64,000 nucleotides of DNA from Mustela lutreola (taxonomy: Eukaryota > Chordata > Mammalia > Carnivora > Mustelidae), in assembly GCF_030435805.1 (NCBI RefSeq), contig NC_081295.1, forward strand, positions 158,691,001 through 158,755,000, written 5' to 3'. Under the pieces are notes generated by a model, which saw nothing but the letters and a program-made list of their open reading frames with translations, had not been told where the DNA came from and made no database searches. Positions 21,501 to 31,500 of this stretch are shown here, piece by piece. The position numbers and the translations under genes were made by a program. Numbering within the stretch: the first letter of the stretch is position 1; the number at the start of each line of letters is the position of its first letter.

Positions 21501-22747
21501 ACATAAAATGTTAAAAGTCAACAAAAAAACCTGCCAAAGATACTCCACCATCTTGATCACCCACCGTCTCCCCCAACCCCGATTGCTTCTAGCACCCCCA
21601 ATTCAGAAACCTTACCTCAAACGCAAACCCCACACACAGCCGCGAATACTCGGGTCCCTCTGGCTCTCACCGCTGTCCCTCTCTCTCTGTCCCATCTTCC
21701 GAAAGCAGCAAGCTGGTCCGTTCCCACCTGCCCTTGGGGTCCCAGTGTCTGTCTGTCCTTCCCTTGCCAGCCACCTTCCCCACCCCGCAGACCAAGCTCC
21801 AGGCCCACCCCGGACAGAGCAGAGGGAGGTACCAGTCCTTAGGCTTCCCTGCAAGCTGGACTGGCTCCGCTTCCCCCCACCCCACCCACAAAGGAGAGGC
21901 AAGCTTTCCTTCCGCCTTTGCACCCTACCCACCCCCCACGCTCACCACAATCCTTGTCCAAACCCAGATCAACACAAGCAGAGCGTGGGTGCAGGCTGAG
22001 AGCTGCCCGCGCCCTCCCTTTTCTAGACCTTGCCCCACTTAGGCTTCTGTGGCCTCGGGCGCTGCCGCGAGGCCTCCGGGATACCCTCTGCCGCACACCG
22101 CCTGATCCTCCCGCCTCGGAGTCGGAAAGCCCCTCAAGCCCTCCTTTCCTGCCTGTCCCCACACAGCCGACCTGACCCTGGACCCTGGCACCGCCCACCG
22201 CCGCCTGCTCATCTCGGCGGACCGCCGCAGCGTCCGACTGGCCCCCCCAGGGACACCCGCGCCCCCCGACGGCCCCGCGCGCTTCGATCAGCTCCCCGCG
22301 GTGCTGGGCGCACAGGGCTTTGGGGCCGGCCGGCACTGCTGGGAGGTGGAGACTGCCGAGGCGGCCTCTGGCCCGGACTCCTCCGGGGAGGATGAGGACG
22401 ACAACCAGAGCCGCTACGCCGTGGGGGCGGCCGGAGAGTCCGTGCGTCGCAAGGGCCGCGTGGGGCTGTGCCCCGCGGGGGCGGTGTGGGCCGTGGAGGG
22501 CCGCGGCGGCCGCCTGTGGGCCCTCACGGCTCCCGAGCCCACTCCGCTGGGCGGCGCCGGGCCCCCGCCGCGCCGCATCCGCGTGGACTTGGACTGGGAA
22601 CGTGGCCGCGTGGCCTTCTACGACGGCCGCTCGCTGGACCTGCTCTTCGCCTTCCAGGCGCCCGGGCCCCTGGGGGAGCGTGTCTTCCCGCTGCTCTGCA
22701 CTCGCGATGCCCGCGCCCCGCTCCGCATCGTGCCGGCCGAAGGCTGA
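18554..22747 (+). CDS. RNF39: RNF39, RING finger and PRY/SPRY protein
   Basis: Four coding exons by splice signals and phase: 18554-18916, 20424-20446, 20632-20723, 22167-22747, giving 352 residues, close to the human form that starts MDAPELG. The RING lies at residues 20-66 with C20, C23, C35, H37, C40, C43, C63 and C66. A short hinge ends in DDDLPEDYPVVKNMLHRLT. PRY/SPRY fills the last exon (DLTLDPGTAHRRLLISADR, later HCWEVE and RIRVDLDWERGRVAFYDGR), with an acidic insert (SSGEDEDDNQ). The RING suggests ubiquitin ligase activity and SPRY a partner-binding surface. The human protein has a longer N-terminal form; upstream of this ATG the frame stays open but I found no ATG in the part I read. 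Exon 2 is only 23 bases. It runs tail to tail with PPP1R11. Confidence 0.95.
19080..19620. other. CpG-rich first intron of RNF39
   Basis: The CpG island of the first exon continues through the first 700 bases of intron 1. The open frames here are compositional only. Confidence 0.55.
20818..21232. repeat. Ancient mammalian interspersed repeat in RNF39 intron 3
   Basis: The sequence opens TATTAGTGTCCTAGGGCCGC and later has CTTCTTATAAAGACTGCAG and GACCCTATTTCCAACG, ending GGGCACATAAC. It is a well-known widespread old repeat; I cannot assign the family name from memory. Confidence 0.65.
21411..21510 (+). repeat. Older-type CAN-SINE
   Basis: Head GGGGCGCCTGACTGGCTC, then ACTCTTGATCACAGGGCTG and GAGTTCAAGCCCCATGC, the older carnivore SINE form, in RNF39 intron 3. 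Confidence 0.8.
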
Positions 22748-23340
22748 GACCCACCCACACCCGCCGCCAGCGGCCTCGTAGGCGCCAGCCAGGCCGTCCG
22801 CGCTCATCCACACAGCCTCGGTGTCCACATCCACACCCAGGGCCGAGTTCGGACGCGGTGCCACCGCCACCTCGGGCTACGTCCTGCCTCACCTCTCCCG
22901 TCCGGCCTTATGCTCGTCCACACCCGGACGCTGCGGCAGGACGGACGCAAAGGGCCTTACTGCCTGCTCAGGCCTCTCCCCGTCTGGAGGAAACGCACAG
23001 TCCTTCTCCACAGCTCGAAGCCTCAGGCCTCCCTGACCTGTCCAATCTGAGCTCCCTCTTCAAGACTCTGGCCTGGGTCCCAGGGCCTCCTAGGATGCTT
23101 ACTAAGCTTTCTGAGCAGGGGGCAGGCCGCCCTACTCCATGAGGCCTGCTTTCCATGCTCGCAGCCTTTCCCCCTTTGGAACCTCCCCGAGACTCCCCCT
23201 GTAAGGAACCAGTGGTGCTATCGCTCTCTCCTCTACTGGGAATGGCCTGGACACCCAAGCTGCTCCTCATCTACGGCTTCACATCTTTCTCCGTATGTAT
23301 AAATGGGCCCATATTTAACACGTTTTGTGATGCTGGGTTA

Positions 23341-23346
23341 TTTATT
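23341..23346 (-). terminator. Candidate polyadenylation signal of PPP1R11
   Basis: TTTATT on the plus strand is AATAAA on the minus strand, about 1 kb after the PPP1R11 stop. If used, PPP1R11 and RNF39 transcripts overlap tail to tail by a few dozen bases. Confidence 0.45.
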
Positions 23347-23361
23347 TTGTGCATCTGTGGC

Positions 23362-23367
23362 AATAAA
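23362..23367 (+). terminator. Polyadenylation signal of RNF39
   Basis: AATAAA lies 615 bases after the RNF39 stop, followed within 20 bases by GT-rich sequence (GTGGTGGTATG). Confidence 0.7.
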
Positions 23368-24368
23368 TGAGATCTCAGTGGTGGTATGTTTTTGACTCAT
23401 CTTTGCAACTGTGCATGGCAAGAAGCCGCGAAAATGATGGCAAGATCCCAGTAAGGAGTGGGGAGGGCTGAGAGCTGGACATCTGGGCTGGCAGGAACAT
23501 CAAAGCCTAGGAAGGAAGGGGTAAGAGTGTAGTATAGGGGACATATCCCCATCTCTTTGCTCCCTCTCTTTTCCTTCCTCTCCTAGGGACCCAGGGCCCT
23601 AACACTATGCTGGGTCTGTCTCTGAAGCCAGAAGACAGAGGAGACAGTGGGCTCTAAGTGACCAGTCTTCAGGATGGCTTTGTTGGAAATCCTGTATCCT
23701 ATGAGAAGGGTGAGGAGAGGCCACCACTGTTTCCTTTCCCATGTCCCATTAACAGGGAGAAAGCAAAGACCCCTTTCCCAACTCCTCCGGAGGGCAGGAG
23801 AAGGGAAGGGCTGAAGCTCCCTGAGAGCCCTGAGGTCTCCCACGAGGCCTCCCATCCCACAAGCAAGGACTAGAAGTTCCAATTATATAAGTCCATTCCT
23901 GGAAGAGCTCAGAGCCAGGATTAACAGGCACAGCTGGGACAAGACTGCCCCCAATCTGACTGGGACCCCTGGCAGTGAAAGCTAGGGCTGCTGAAAACCC
24001 AAGTTAAGTGCTTGGGACTCAAGGGGAGAATGCAAGGGGCCAAGATAACTGCATCCCAGGACAGACAGTTTGGCAGTGAGAACAAGGGCGACAGACCGGG
24101 ACCTAGGCGCCTGGATCCCTGGAGAACAGAGGATGAGTACTGGAAGGAGAAATGAGTGCTGGGGGAACCCAGAAGTCTGGGTTCTGGAGTAGCAGCAAGT
24201 CAGAATTCCAGGATTTCTGCCTACCCTCCTCTCCCCCTTCCCTCCCTCAGGCAGAGGAGAGAGGAGGAGGGGCTGGAGGAGGGATCAAACCATGGGTTTA
24301 GTCCCCAGGTAGCCACATGAATACATTCAGGGCCAGACAGACACAGGAATGGTGGGGGACAGAGGAAT

Positions 24369-26704
24369 TTAGTGCTGCATTGGCCCTGGAGGGGGCTGGG
24401 AGGGGTCAGGAGGCTGGGGAGGGGTGCTGGGGCTCGGTCCTGGGGTTGCACGACGCCGTCCTTTGCGGTGGCCCCGTACACAGTGTGTATGACCACAGCC
24501 CTCCTCTTCCTCCTCATCACTCTCCGTGGAGCTCTCGCCAAAGGCCCGAGGTTTCTCGTAAATACAGCAGCCTGGATTTGGAAGGAGGAGCCCGGTAAAA
24601 AAGGAGCAGAAGTTAGGACGGATGTACAGTTGCTTCCACTCCCATGGATCTCAGTAAAAACTCCTACTCCCACCATTGGCTCCTTCTCCCTTCCAGGATC
24701 CCGCGTCCCCAGGCCCACCCCCTGGGGCTGAGGCGCCCAAACCCCTGTCCTTTCTGCCAGGAACCCACCGCTCCACTTCTCCCTGGCTCTGACACCTCCT
24801 GCCTTCAGGCCTCGGCCTATTCCCACCTCGCTCCCTCTACTTGAACCTCGTCTCCCTGAAGCCAGGAACAGGACCGCAGGCTGCGCCAGAGCACTGTGGC
24901 TGCTGGTGGCCGACGATCACTCACATTTTGATGAGCGGCGGCCCATGTGTTCGTTGTCCACAGTGTCACTCGTCCACTCTACCTTTTTCTCTGGCTTCCT
25001 TTTCCGAAGCTTGATGGTCAGGCTCCGGTTCTCCTGGAAGGTGAAGAGGGACGGGCATACCTATCTAGCTCCCCGAGGCTGATCTTCCCCACTCCCTCCC
25101 TGGGGGCTCCTCTCCTCCAGGCCCCAGGGCAAGCAGGGCCACAGACATGGCAGCAGAGGAGCTGCATGCTGGGAGGGGACAGAACACTACAGGCCTTTGC
25201 CCTCCAGGAATCCCTGGGGATTCGAACGTTCTCCATGACTGCTCCGATACAGAGAAGACACAATTTGGAACCTACAGAAGGTCCCAGCAACTCTTCAAAA
25301 GAAAACATAACCCTCCCTGTTTCTCTGTCTTCCTCCCCAAATCATCCCTGGTGGGACATTATTCACTCAGTCCCCCATACCCGCGCTTTGATCTCCTTTT
25401 TCCCAGACCTCTCTCAAGCCTGCGACCCCCTTCCTGCCCACCTACTCCCTAGCACCCTGGCATCTCTATCATTTAAACGCCCTTAACCCAGGGGCTCTGA
25501 AGCCCAAGACACCTCTGCCCTTTGAAAGCAACTTAACCTGTTTTTTGCAAAAATGCTACTCCTTTCTCTATTTTCATCTGTTCTGATTTCTCACAATACT
25601 ATCTCCACCTCCTCCGTCTGGTTCGCTCATTTCTTCTGTTTCCCTTTAGAGTCACCCGTTCAACAAATACTTATTGACAAGTGTGCTTCTGGGCAAACTG
25701 CCTCCAGCAGTGCTTTCTCACAGAACCTTCATGGTCCCCCAGCACCTCCCTCGCTCCTCAGCCCCCTACGTCCCATCCTTGGGTCTTCCCACCACCCCGG
25801 GCAGCATCCCCCAACCCCGCATCCGCACTCGGACCCTGCTCCGTGTCCCCACCCTGGGCAGCATCACCCACATTCCACTCGGACCCTACTCTATGTCGTC
25901 TGCCCGGGCAGCATCCGCCGCATCCCCACTCGGACCCTGCTCCATGTCCCCTCTCTGACTCCCTATTCCCTGTCCCCACCCCGGGCGGCCTCCCCCGCAC
26001 TCCCGTCGGACCCTGCTCCGTGTCCCCACCCCGGACGGCCTCCCCCGCACCCCCGGTCGGACCCTGCTCCGTGTCCCCACTCCGGGCGGCCTCCCCCGCA
26101 CCCCCCTCGGACCCTGCTCCGTGTCCGCACCCCGGGCGGCCTCCCCCGCACCCCGGTCGGACCCTGCTCCGTGTCCGCACCCCGGGCGGCCTCCCCCGCA
26201 CCCCGGTCGGACCCTGCTCCGTGTCCCCACCCCGGACGGCCTCCCCCGCACCCCGGTCAGACCCTGCTCCGTGTCCCCACCCCGGACGGCCTCCCCCGCA
26301 CCCCGGTCGGACCCTGCTCCGTGTCCGCACCCCGGGCGGCCTCCCCCGCACCCCCCTCGGACCCTGCTCCGTGTCCCCACCCCGGACGGCCTCCCCCGCA
26401 CCCCCCTCGGACCCTGCTCCGTGTCCCCACCCCGGACGGCCTCCCCCGCACCCGCACTCCGACCCTGTTCCTCGCCGCCGGGCCGGCCTCCTGCACCATG
26501 CCGGCCACTGCGCAAGTCCCGCACACCGCGCACGTCTCCCGACCCCAGGGGTCAGCCCGCTCCGCCCCGAGCCCCAGCCGCTCCCGCCCGGCCTCTCCCG
26601 AGGACCCCAGGAGCGCCGCCCCCCGCCTTTCTCACGGGCTCGGTTGTCACGGTAACCGTTGTCTCAGTGACGGTCTCACTCAGCCCGGCCCCTGCCTCGG
26701 CCAT
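24369..26704 (-). CDS. PPP1R11: PPP1R11, protein phosphatase 1 inhibitor-3 and RING-like ubiquitin ligase
   Basis: Three coding exons on the minus strand: 26636-26704 ([19 protein letters not shown]...), 24925-25033 ([20 protein letters not shown]...), 24369-24571 ([20 protein letters not shown]... ending QPPPGPMQH). They total 126 residues, the same as human. The middle exon carries the PP1-binding KVEW motif (RVxF type). The last exon has the Cys/His run (CCC, GCGHTHC) that the human protein uses in ubiquitin ligase activity against TLR2, then an acidic stretch and a proline-rich tail. All splice sites are GT-AG and phases match. An in-frame ATG lies upstream at 26953, but MAEAGAG is the conserved start. 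Intron 1 (1.6 kb) holds a 50-bp minisatellite. The first exon lies in a CpG island. Confidence 0.96.
25822..26470. repeat. 50-bp GC-rich minisatellite, about 12 copies
   Basis: The unit begins ACCCTGCTCCGTGTCC and continues through CACCCCGGGCGGCCTCC. Starts fall every 50 bases from about 26,111 to 26,411, with more worn copies back to about 25,830. It lies in PPP1R11 intron 1, ending about 170 bases from exon 1. Because 50 is not a multiple of three, all three frames read the same peptide words and give spurious frames of up to 385 codons. Confidence 0.93.
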
Positions 26705-27720
26705 GGCTAAGGCTGAGGAGAGGGAGGAGGGGAGGAAGGGGGAGGAGACGCCCTTCCCTTTCTCTGGTCTCTGGGGTCTAAGACAATCGGGGTCGGGTTC
26801 AGAGTAGCAGCCAGGATCCTCCGCCTTCGTTTCGACCCCCTCCTCCCGGGCCTTCGCCTCCCCGCCCCAGGGGATAACCTGTCCAACCCCACTTCCGGCT
26901 CTCTGCTTCCGGGTGTGACGCACTCTGGAGGTCCCCTTTTCCCTTCCGGGCACTAAAGGCGCCTAAGCGCACGCGTCGCCAGAGTAGTTCCGCCGTCACG
27001 TGACGGTGCGCAGGCGCCGCAAGAGGCAGCCCCAGAGTTGGCGGAAGCGGCCCTGAGCGCCGGCAACAGGCGCACGCGCACGCGCAGCGGGGGGGGGCGG
27101 TCCGGAGGGGCTGTGGGCGGGGCGCGGCACGTGGGCGGGGCTGCAGGGCGTGGCGGGGCGCGCGGAGGATGCACCGCGCCCCGCCGCTGAGGCCCACGCA
27201 GCGCCTGCCTGGGTTTCGCGGCCTCTCGTGGGAATGGGGCTCCGACCGCAGCGGCAGGTGCACGCGCCTGCTCCGGGGAGGGCTCCGGTCCCGCGGGGGT
27301 CTGCGGGCGCCGGGGCGGGTGCAGGTGGCGCCTTCTGCTCGGGCTGTCCGCAGAGCGCGCCCAGGAGCCCCCGCCCGGTCGGCTGCGGGCTGGCGGGCGG
27401 GACGCGGTACGGCCCGCTCCGTCGGCTGGGGCGGGACGGGGGTCCGGGACCGCAGGCACTGCCGTCCCACAGGAGCACCTGCCAGTATCCCAGAGGCAAG
27501 GAGGGTGGGTGCCGGGGGCCGGCAGAGCGCAGCGGCTGCGAGGCGGCTGGGCGGGGGCCCGCGTGCGGTGCGGGGCCGGGGCCGGCTGGACGTGCGCTGG
27601 ACACACGCGCCGCTGCGCCCCGGATTTCGGACCCCAAATCCAGCGGCCGCAGAGCCCCGCCGGCCCACGCGTCCCGGTGGCCGGGGCACACCCGCACGGT
27701 GAGTCCGAGCTCTGAGCGTG
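26470..27720. promoter_or_regulatory. CpG island over the PPP1R11 start, extending 1 kb upstream
   Basis: CpG is dense from PPP1R11 exon 1 to about 27,720. On the plus strand the island ends with a strong splice donor, ACG then GTGAGT at 27699-27704, so a divergent plus-strand transcript from this island is possible. The long open frames on both strands are due to base composition. Confidence 0.6.
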
Positions 27721-27905
27721 TCAGGGGCATCGCAGCGAAGCAAGGAATGCGAAACCAGCTCCCGGCGGGCATCCGGGACGGTTATTGTGCCCCGACTCCC
27801 GAGTGTTTCCCTTCCAGGGTTTGGACAGACTGATAAAAAGATACACCTCGGCATGTATAGTAAAACCCATTAAAAAAACACGTATCTCTCTGAAGTGGGA
27901 TTCCT

Positions 27906-27911
27906 TTTATT
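27906..27911 (-). terminator. Candidate polyadenylation signal of POLR1H
   Basis: The minus strand reads AATAAA here, 643 bases beyond the POLR1H stop. An alternative ATTAAA lies at 28096-28101 on the minus strand. Confidence 0.4.
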
Positions 27912-28553
27912 TTTTACTCGCCCCCCATCTTTCTACACATGAATCTATCACAACGAATATATATTACATTTATCTCAACAGCAATAAAAAAATTTTTCCA
28001 AAATGTCCAACTGTAGTAAGCACATACTGGTATTCCTTAGTATCACATTTTTTGTTGTCTAAGCTCACAACAAAGAGATCTGGTTAAATTATTTGTTTAA
28101 TCTCCCACTATCCAGATTCCTACATTTTGTTTCTCTAAACTCAAGAACCAAATAGATTTAGTGGTGGAATACTTAAAATTACTTTTTCTATTAGTCTCAT
28201 TCCTGCCTCCATTTTTTATACTTTTTTTCTTTTACCTTCTCATATACTAATTTATATATATTTTTTGTAGCTGATATACTTATTGAAAGAACAAATATAT
28301 CTATAAATTCATTTAAATTCCTTTTGGAACAAGACAGATTATAAATAATATACATATGTCTGGCATATACAGAAAAATAGAACTTTGATAAGAAACTCAA
28401 CTAGAGTAGGTGTACTCTAGGGACAATGGTAATCCCCACATGATAACTTCCTTCTATGGGAGCAAAACATTGCAACTAGGATGAACAAAGGATCTTAAGA
28501 ACCCAATATCCGTCACCATCCGAGGGAGAATTGTTGCGTTGCCTGGAAAAAAA

Positions 28554-31500
28554 TCAAGAGTCTTCCTTCTCCTGGAACCTACAGAAAAAGAAAGGACTCA
28601 TTATATTTTAATAAGCATAGAGGTCCTAGCCGTGTAAGAGAAGACATTCATTTGAAGAATCAAGGAGGGAGTTTTATTTAAGACATTGTGGAAGACTAGC
28701 TCCCCTCAACAATCCTTCATATTCAGACAACTAAAAATGCCGTATTAAAAATGTATCTAGGGGCACCTGGGTGGCTCAGTGGGTTAAGCCGCTGCCTTCG
28801 GCTCGGATCATGATCTCAGGGTCCTGGGATCGAGTCCCGCATCGGGCTCTCTGCTCGGCGGGGAGCCTGCTTCCTCCTCTCTCTCTCTCTGCCTGCCTCT
28901 CCATCTACTTGTGATTTCTCTCTGTCAAATAAATAAATAAAATCTTTAAAAAAAAAAAAATGTATCTAGGGGCGCCTGAGTGGCTCAGTGGGTTAGGCCA
29001 CTGCCTTCAGCTCAGGTCATGATCTCAGGGTCCTGGGATCGAGTCCCGCATCGGGCTCTCTGCTCAGCAAGGAGCCTGCTTCCTTCTCTCTCTCTCTGCC
29101 TGCCTCTCAGTGTACTTGTAATTTCTCTCTGTCAAATAAATAAATAAAATCTTAAAAAAAAAAAAATGTATCTAATGAACCATAATGAAATACCACCTCA
29201 CACCAGTCAGAATGGCTAAAATCAACAAGTCAGGAAACGACAGATGCTGGCGAGGATGCAGAGAAAGGGGAACCCTCCTACACTATTGGTGGGAATGCAA
29301 GCTGGTGCAGCCACTCTGGAAAACAGCATGGAGGTTGAAAAAAGTTGAAAATAGAGCTACCCTACGACCCAGCAATCGCACTTCTGGGTATCTACCCTAA
29401 AGATACAAATGTAGGGATCTGAAGGGACACATGTACCTGAATGTTTATAGCAGCAATGTCCACAATAGCCAAACTGCGGAAGGAGCTGAGATGTCCTTCA
29501 ACAGAGGAATGGATAAAGACGATGTAGTTCATACATACAGTGGAATAGTACATTGCCATCAGAAAGGATGAACACCCACCGCATCAGACACGGATGGGAC
29601 TGGAGGGGATTGTGCTGAGTGAAATAAGTCAAGCAGAGACACACAAATACCACATAATTTCATTCATATGTGAAATATAAGAAACAAAACATGAAGATAT
29701 GGGAAGGGAAGGAAAAACAGAACGAGATGAAAACAAAGAGGCACACAAACCATAAGAGACTCTTAACTACGGAAACAAACTGAGGGCTGCTGGAGGGGAG
29801 GGGGAGGGGGGATGGGGGAACTGGGTGATGGACATTAAGGAGGGCATGTGAGGTAATCAGGACTGGTCAATGACTTGATGAATCACTGAGCTGTGTGAAA
29901 CTAAAAATAGACTATACGTTTATTAATTGAATTTAAATAAAAAGTGAATATATATATATGCATTCCAAAATATATCTAATGAAATATAAAGTATATGCAA
30001 ATGATATCTTAGGACACAAAGAGCCACGTGCCATTAGACAAAGAATGAAAAAAGAAAAGGGATAAACTGGACCTCATAAAAATTAAAAACTTCTGTTCAT
30101 TTAAAAAAAAAAAAAAAAGCTGGACACCTGGGTAGCCCAGCGGGTTAAGCTGCCTAATCTTGATTTCAGCTCAGGTCATGTTCTCGGGGTCATGAGACGA
30201 TCAGGCTCCATGCTCAGCAGGGAGAGATCTCTTTCCCGTCTGCACCCTGCCCACCCCGACTCTCTCAAATAAATAAATCTTAAAAAAACAAACAAACAGA
30301 ACTATTCAGTGTAGAGATTACACACAGACATACATAACTCAACTAATAATGACTAAGGAAGTAAATAAGTAAAAAGAAAAAAAGCACCATGAGTCAGTTA
30401 CCAGGAACAACAAATAGCAGCATCAGACCCACAACTATGGGTATCAGAATTATTAGACACAGGGGCGCCTGGGTGGCTCAGTGGGTTGAAGCCTCTGCTT
30501 TCGTTTCCGGTCATGATCCCAGGGTCCTGGGATCAAGCCCCACATCCGGCTCTCTGCTCAGCGGGGAGCCTGCTTCCTCCTCTCTCTCTCTGCCTGCCTC
30601 TCTGCCTACTTGTGATCTGTCAAATAAATAAATAAAATCTTTAAAAAAAAAAAAAAAGAATTATTAGACACAGAATATAAATACTCTTATTAAATATACT
30701 TGAATGTAATACATATTTTAAGAATAAAAGGAAGAGGGTGCCTGAGTGGCTCGGTAGGTTAAGCATCTGACTCTTTTAAATATATATATTTTATTTGACA
30801 GACAGAGATCACAAGTAGGCAGAAAGGCAGGCAGAGAGAGAGGGAAGCAGGCTCCCCGCTGAGCAGAGACCGATGTGGGGCTCGATCCCAGGACCCTGAG
30901 ATCATGACCTGAGTCAAAGGCAGAGGCTTTAACCCACTGAGCCACCCAGGTGCCCCTGCATCTGACTCTTGATCTCAGCTCAGGTCTCAGGGTCCTCAGT
31001 AGGTGCCATGTGGAGCCTACTTAAAAAATAAATAAATAAAAGGATAAATTTATTTATTTACTTTTAAGATTTTATTTATTTGAGAGAGAACGAGTGGGGA
31101 GAGGGATAGAGAAAAAGGACAAGGCTTCCTGCTGAGCAGGAGCCCGAGGAGGGGCTGGGTCCCAGGACCCCCGATCAGGACCTGCTGAAGGCAGACGCTT
31201 AACTGACTGAGCCCCCCCAGGTGCCCCAAGACAAAGCGTTCTTGGACCCATCCAAGGACCGGAGCTGCCCGGTTCTTGGAGTGACATATGATCAGTGCTC
31301 AGGAGAGAAGGGCTACCGTGAACCGGTGCTTCCGAACACCACCTGCTGACCCCGGGGCAGTACTGGCCCTCGGTAGGCTCTCATTTCCTCTGAAGCACTT
31401 TACAAGGCTATAACCAGATGAAGAAGTGTTCATTTTACAGGCCCCAGAGCTCCCTGTTGGCTGGACTGTGGAGACGGATGGGGCCAACGGAAATACCCGT

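Noticed and set aside
21839-22870. 343-codon minus-strand frame
   Set aside because: Shadow of the GC-rich RNF39 PRY/SPRY exon on the opposite strand; no domain and no splice context.
25553-26807. Open frames of 385, 324 and 228 codons (plus) and 215 and 197 codons (minus) with repeated Pro/Arg-rich peptides
   Set aside because: They are read-throughs of the 50-bp minisatellite in PPP1R11 intron 1. The same peptide words appear in all frames because the unit is not a multiple of three.
26799-27854. 351-codon minus-strand frame and overlapping frames in the CpG island
   Set aside because: Composition-driven frames rich in Arg, Pro, Ala and Gly, with no recognisable domain.
29185-29400. 71-codon frame with clear protein similarity
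   Set aside because: It is the C-terminal end of L1 ORF2 in a truncated LINE, not a host gene.
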